The position numbers and the translations under genes are program-made. Below the pieces are notes generated by a model. That model searched no databases. It worked only from the letters and a program-made list of their open reading frames with translations, and was not told where the DNA came from. From NCBI GenBank assembly GCA_029555925.1, contig JAKPQU010000118.1, forward strand, positions 1 to 9,070: a stretch of 9,070 nt of DNA, in the 5' to 3' direction. Shown in pieces: positions 6,768 to 9,070 of the stretch. Every line of letters starts with the position of its first letter. The stretch's first letter is position 1. The DNA comes from Bacillota bacterium. Lineage in GTDB: Bacteria; Eremiobacterota; SpSt-956; JAKJGF01.

Positions 6768-6774
6768 ATGTATG
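6761..6774 (+). promoter_or_regulatory. rlmB ribosome binding site contributed by a repeat unit
   Basis: GTGAGG at 6761-6766 is 5 bases before ATG 6772 and is the only Shine-Dalgarno-like sequence there. It coincides with a GTGAGGT heptamer. The repeat family therefore appears to supply a translation signal. Confidence 0.55.
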
Positions 6775-7536
6775 AAAGACTATATAAAGGGACGAAATCC
6801 CATCATTGAAGCCCTCAAATCAGAGAGGGAAGTAAAGGAAATTTTCTTTGCCAGAGGAGTTAAATTAAGCGGTATAATCTCTGAAATACAGAAGCTGGCA
6901 GGGGAGAAAGGCATAAAATATCATTTTATTGACCAGGAAAGACTGAACTCTATGGGTGGCGAGAACAATCAGGGAGTTCTTGCCCTGGTAGATAGTTACA
7001 ATTATCTTACACTGGAAGAATTTCTTGACATACCGGCCGACAAAAGAGAAACAATACTTGTGCTGGACTCAATACAGGATCCCCGTAATTTCGGCTCTAT
7101 ATTGAGAACTGCCGAATGTGCCGGTGTGGGAGGTGTAATTATACCGGAAAGACGGTCTGTTCAGGTTACGCCTGTTGTCGAAAAATCTTCTGCAGGAGCT
7201 CTTGCCTATATTCCTGTTGCCAGAGTGGTTAATTTAAATACCGCCATAGGTAAAATCAAAGAACATGGCTACTGGGTTTTCGGTCTCAGCCTGGAAGGCA
7301 AATCTTCTTATACTGATGTTGATTTAACAGGCCCTGTCTGTATTGTAGCAGGCAGTGAAGGAGAAGGCCTGAGACCTCTTGTTGAAAAAAATTGTGATTT
7401 TACAATTAAATTACCTGTCATGGGCAGAATTAATTCTCTTAATGTTTCAGTTGCATGTGGTATAGTATTATACGAGAGTTTACGGCAGAGAAAGATTAAG
7501 CCTGATAAAAAAGGTAAAATCACGTTAAACTCTTGA
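6772..7536 (+). CDS. rlmB: 23S rRNA (guanosine-2'-O-)-methyltransferase RlmB-type (SpoU family)
   Basis: AdoMet-dependent 2'-O-ribose methyltransferase of the SPOUT superfamily; E. coli RlmB modifies G2251 of 23S rRNA. 254 residues, normal length. N-terminal substrate-binding (L30e-like) domain about 1-75 (YIKGRNPIIEAL, NNQGVLALV); catalytic trefoil-knot domain about 93-245 with motif 1 LDSIQDPRNFGSILRTAE (98-115), motif 2 VAGSEGEGL (192-200) and motif 3 LPVMGRINSLNVSVA (214-228). The exact target base cannot be read from sequence, and TrmH-like relatives share these motifs, so the name rests also on position before sigH as in Bacillota. The stop codon TGA lies inside the -35 box of the downstream promoter. 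The yacP gene that usually follows in Bacillota is absent. Confidence 0.93.
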   Translation: MKDYIKGRNPIIEALKSEREVKEIFFARGVKLSGIISEIQKLAGEKGIKYHFIDQERLNSMGGENNQGVLALVDSYNYLTLEEFLDIPADKRETILVLDSIQDPRNFGSILRTAECAGVGGVIIPERRSVQVTPVVEKSSAGALAYIPVARVVNLNTAIGKIKEHGYWVFGLSLEGKSSYTDVDLTGPVCIVAGSEGEGLRPLVEKNCDFTIKLPVMGRINSLNVSVACGIVLYESLRQRKIKPDKKGKITLNS

Positions 7537-7561
7537 CTTATTTCGATAAGACACTTATAAT
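7533..7561 (+). promoter_or_regulatory. Near-consensus promoter of sigH
   Basis: TTGACT (7533-7538, 5 of 6) and TATAAT (7556-7561, 6 of 6) are separated by exactly 17 bp. The -35 box overlaps the rlmB stop codon. Predicted start is about 7568, leaving a leader of roughly 230 bases before the sigH ATG. It matches the vegetative sigma-70/SigA type. Confidence 0.85.
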
Positions 7562-7604
7562 AATTACTATATTCTACTATAATTAAAAGCCTTCTATAAA
7601 TTAT

Positions 7605-7715
7605 ATGATTACTCTTCCAGGGAATTTATCGTTTATTCTTCGCGGACTTTTCAAAGAGTGTATTTTTGAGAATCTATATTTTATAGAGAGAATTTTTACG
7701 GAAGGGGAGATTTAA
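7605..7715 (+). CDS. Possible 36-codon leader ORF in the sigH 5' untranslated region
   Basis: ATG 7605 opens 36 codons without a stop in an AT-rich leader, beginning MITLPGNLSFILRGLF and ending TEGEI before TAA. It lies wholly downstream of the predicted sigH transcription start and 84 bases before the sigH ATG. There is no convincing Shine-Dalgarno, and I recognise no family. It may be a regulatory leader peptide or a chance open frame. Confidence 0.25.
   Translation: MITLPGNLSFILRGLFKECIFENLYFIERIFTEGEI
7673..7687 (+). other. Small hairpin in the sigH leader
   Basis: TCTATA-TTT-TATAGA is a perfect 6-bp stem with a 3-base loop, all but one pair on each side A-T. A second weak stem, TATCT-TTC-AGATA, lies just before the ribosome binding site at about 7760-7772. 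The rest of the 263-base gap 7537-7799 shows only the promoter and the small open frame. Confidence 0.35.
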
Positions 7716-7782
7716 AAACATTTAATTGCTGACTTCAGGTAATAAAAATTTAAAAAATTTATCTTTCAGATAGATTTTAATT

Positions 7783-7787
7783 GGAGG
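7783..7787 (+). promoter_or_regulatory. sigH ribosome binding site
   Basis: GGAGG lies 12 bases before ATG 7800. The spacing is on the long side, but no nearer candidate or alternative start fits the SigH N-terminus. Confidence 0.7.
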
Positions 7788-7799
7788 AATAAGATAAAT

Positions 7800-8447
7800 A
7801 TGATAAGGTTTGGTAGCCATAACGCTTTACTCGATGAATATCATGATATTTCCGATGAAGATATAGTCAGTTCTGCTAAAAATGGTAATGAGGTGGCCAC
7901 TGAGTATCTCATCAATAAATATAAAAATTTTGTTCGCGTTAAAGCCAAATCTTACTTTTTAGTAGGTGCTGACAGGGAAGATATTATTCAGGAAGGTATG
8001 ATTGGATTATATAAAGCTATAAGGGATTTTAAAAGTGATAAACTTTCATCCTTCAGAGCTTTTGCAGAACTGTGCATAACCCGTCAGATTATTACAGCGA
8101 TAAAAACTGCTACCAGGCAGAAACATATACCGTTAAACTCTTATATATCACTGAATAAACCTATATATGATGAAGAATCGGACAGGACTATGATGGATAT
8201 TATATCCAGTTCAAGTATAGCAGATCCGGAAGAAGTATTTATAAGTCATGAACTTTCCGATGATATAAAGGAGAAAATTCAGGAGAATTTGAGTGAACTC
8301 GAGAGTCAGGTTCTTCAGTCCTATCTTGAGGGGAAATCTTATCAGGAAATGGCCGATGATTTGAAACGTCATGTCAAGTCTATTGACAACGCCCTTCAGA
8401 GAGTGAAGAGGAAGATAGAAAAGAATCTGAGCGAAAGAAATTTTTAA
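7800..8447 (+). CDS. sigH: RNA polymerase sigma factor SigH/Spo0H-type
   Basis: 215-residue sigma-70 family factor lacking region 1.1. Region 2: LINKYKNFVRVKAKSYFLVGADREDIIQEGMIGLYK and the 2.3/2.4 helix FRAFAELCITRQIITAIKTATRQKHIPLNS are almost identical to what I remember of B. subtilis SigH; PIYDEESDRTMMDIIS continues the match. Region 4.2 (SYQEMADDLKRHVKSIDNALQRVKRKIEK) is the -35-binding helix-turn-helix. In Bacillus SigH directs transition-state, competence and early sporulation genes; in non-spore-formers its role is less clear. Its position after rlmB is the Bacillota arrangement. It is expressed from its own strong promoter with a long leader, which suggests post-transcriptional control. 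A T-rich stretch after the stop is not preceded by a real stem. Confidence 0.95.
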   Translation: MIRFGSHNALLDEYHDISDEDIVSSAKNGNEVATEYLINKYKNFVRVKAKSYFLVGADREDIIQEGMIGLYKAIRDFKSDKLSSFRAFAELCITRQIITAIKTATRQKHIPLNSYISLNKPIYDEESDRTMMDIISSSSIADPEEVFISHELSDDIKEKIQENLSELESQVLQSYLEGKSYQEMADDLKRHVKSIDNALQRVKRKIEKNLSERNF

Positions 8448-8470
8448 AGAAAAAAAAGTTTTTTACCCCC

Positions 8471-8500
8471 TTGACCTGTGTAATATAAATATTGTATAAT
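8471..8500 (+). promoter_or_regulatory. Promoter of the tRNA-tuf operon
   Basis: TTGACC (8471-8476, 5 of 6) and TATAAT (8495-8500, 6 of 6) with an 18-bp spacer give a start near 8507, 9 bases before the first tRNA. Closeness to the mature tRNA 5' end is typical of stable RNA promoters. Confidence 0.85.
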
Positions 8501-8515
8501 AGCATTTACGATCTC

Positions 8516-8587
8516 GCCGGCGTAGCTCAGTGGTAGAGCAGCTGATTTGTAATCAGCCGGTCATCCGTTCAAATCGGATCGTCGGCT
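8516..8587 (+). tRNA. tRNA-Thr (anticodon UGU)
   Basis: Full cloverleaf of 72 nt: acceptor GCCGGCG with CGTCGGC (one G-T), D stem GCTC/GAGC, anticodon stem GCTGA/TCAGC with loop TTTGTAA (anticodon TGT), T stem ATCCG/CGGAT with TTCAAAT loop, discriminator T. CCA is not encoded (TTC follows). Confidence 0.97.
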
Positions 8588-8592
8588 TTCCT

Positions 8593-8675
8593 GGGTAGGT
8601 GCCCGAGTGGCTAAAGGGGACGGACTGTAAATCCGTTGGCAAACGCCTACGATGGTTCAAATCCATCCCTGCCCA
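8593..8675 (+). tRNA. tRNA-Tyr (anticodon GUA)
   Basis: 83-nt class II tRNA: acceptor GGGTAGG with CCTGCCC, anticodon stem ACGGA/TCCGT with loop CTGTAAA (GTA), long variable arm including TGGC...GCC, T stem GATGG/CCATC, discriminator A. CCA is not encoded. Confidence 0.97.
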
Positions 8676-8681
8676 TTCCGA

Positions 8682-8757
<76 letters not shown>

Positions 8758-8761
8758 GTCT

Positions 8762-8834
8762 GCCCATGTAGCTCAGATGGTAGAGCACATCCTTGGTAAG
8801 GATGAGGTCACCGGTTCAATCCCGGTCGTGGGCT
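8762..8834 (+). tRNA. tRNA-Thr (anticodon GGU)
   Basis: 73-nt cloverleaf: acceptor GCCCATG with CGTGGGC (one T-G), anticodon stem CATCC/GGATG with loop TTGGTAA (GGT), T stem ACCGG/CCGGT, discriminator T. CCA is not encoded. With the UGU isoacceptor upstream it covers the four ACN threonine codons by wobble. Confidence 0.97.
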
Positions 8835-8840
8835 GTATAA

Positions 8841-8896
8841 ATCAAATGAGTTTGATAAAATTCTACTTCTGCCTGGCAGAAGTGATTCTGTTTTTT
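8841..8896 (+). promoter_or_regulatory. tRNA-tuf spacer with three hairpins, two mutually exclusive (attenuator-like)
   Basis: ATCAAA-TGAG-TTTGAT (8841-8856) is a perfect 6-bp stem. ACTTCTGC-CTG-GCAGAAGT (8865-8883) is a perfect 8-bp stem. A third, CAGAA-GTGA-TTCTG (8877-8890), is followed directly by six T (8891-8896) and shares 8877-8883 with the second, so both cannot form together. The third has terminator form but is weak. The spacer may process the tRNA-tuf transcript or partly terminate after the tRNAs. Confidence 0.5.
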
Positions 8897-8949
8897 AGCG
8901 AATTATTTTTAGATTAAAATAAATGCTATCGAGAGGAGAGGAAAAATAG

Positions 8950-9070
<121 letters not shown>

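Noticed and set aside
8448..8466. A-run/T-run after sigH as a terminator
   Set aside because: Adenines followed by thymines with no loop and no GC pairs; no credible stem.

Overview
The window is a moderately AT-rich bacterial housekeeping segment with every gene on the + strand: clpC (3' part), radA, a YacL-type membrane PIN/TRAM gene, ispF, an unrecognised 143-codon gene, rlmB, a sigH-type sigma factor, four tRNA genes and the first 40 codons of tuf. The order resembles the Bacillota clpC-radA-(disA)-yacL-(ispD)-ispF-...-rlmB-(yacP)-sigH-...-tuf block. The sigma factor is strikingly SigH/Spo0H-like. However, disA, ispD and yacP are absent from their usual places, and gltX, cysE and cysS are replaced by one unknown small gene. 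A Bacillota member or a deep-branching relative that keeps this block is the best guess. No gene here is a sporulation gene other than the sigma factor, so spore formation cannot be inferred.

Layout. 1-2681 is ClpC without its extreme N-terminus and with an unusual insertion of about 120 residues near its C-terminus. 2682-2990 is a gene-free gap with a terminator-like hairpin, a 7-bp repeat array and a long imperfect palindrome just before radA. 2991-4370 is radA. 4371-4487 has a promoter, another 7-bp array and a strong ribosome binding site for the PIN/TRAM gene (4488-5624). 5625-5722 holds a third array before ispF (5723-6199). The unknown gene (6269-6700), a fourth array and rlmB (6772-7536) follow. 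7537-7799 is a long sigH leader with a consensus-like promoter. sigH (7800-8447) is followed by a second promoter, tRNA-Thr(UGU), tRNA-Tyr(GUA), tRNA-Gly(UCC), tRNA-Thr(GGU), a spacer with hairpins, and tuf.

Functionally the block covers protein quality control (ClpC), recombination and repair (RadA), RNA-linked functions (PIN/TRAM protein, RlmB), isoprenoid synthesis (IspF), a sigma factor, and elongation factor Tu linked to tRNAs.

The most distinctive feature is not a gene. It is a family of short intergenic arrays built of heptamers with the core GTGA (or TCAC on the other strand) and three variable bases. They are strictly 7-bp phased and occur in four of the gaps between clpC and rlmB. 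Two are arranged head-to-head and would fold into phased hairpins. One of these ends in a T-run after clpC, and a GTGAGGT unit just after another array supplies the apparent ribosome binding site of rlmB.
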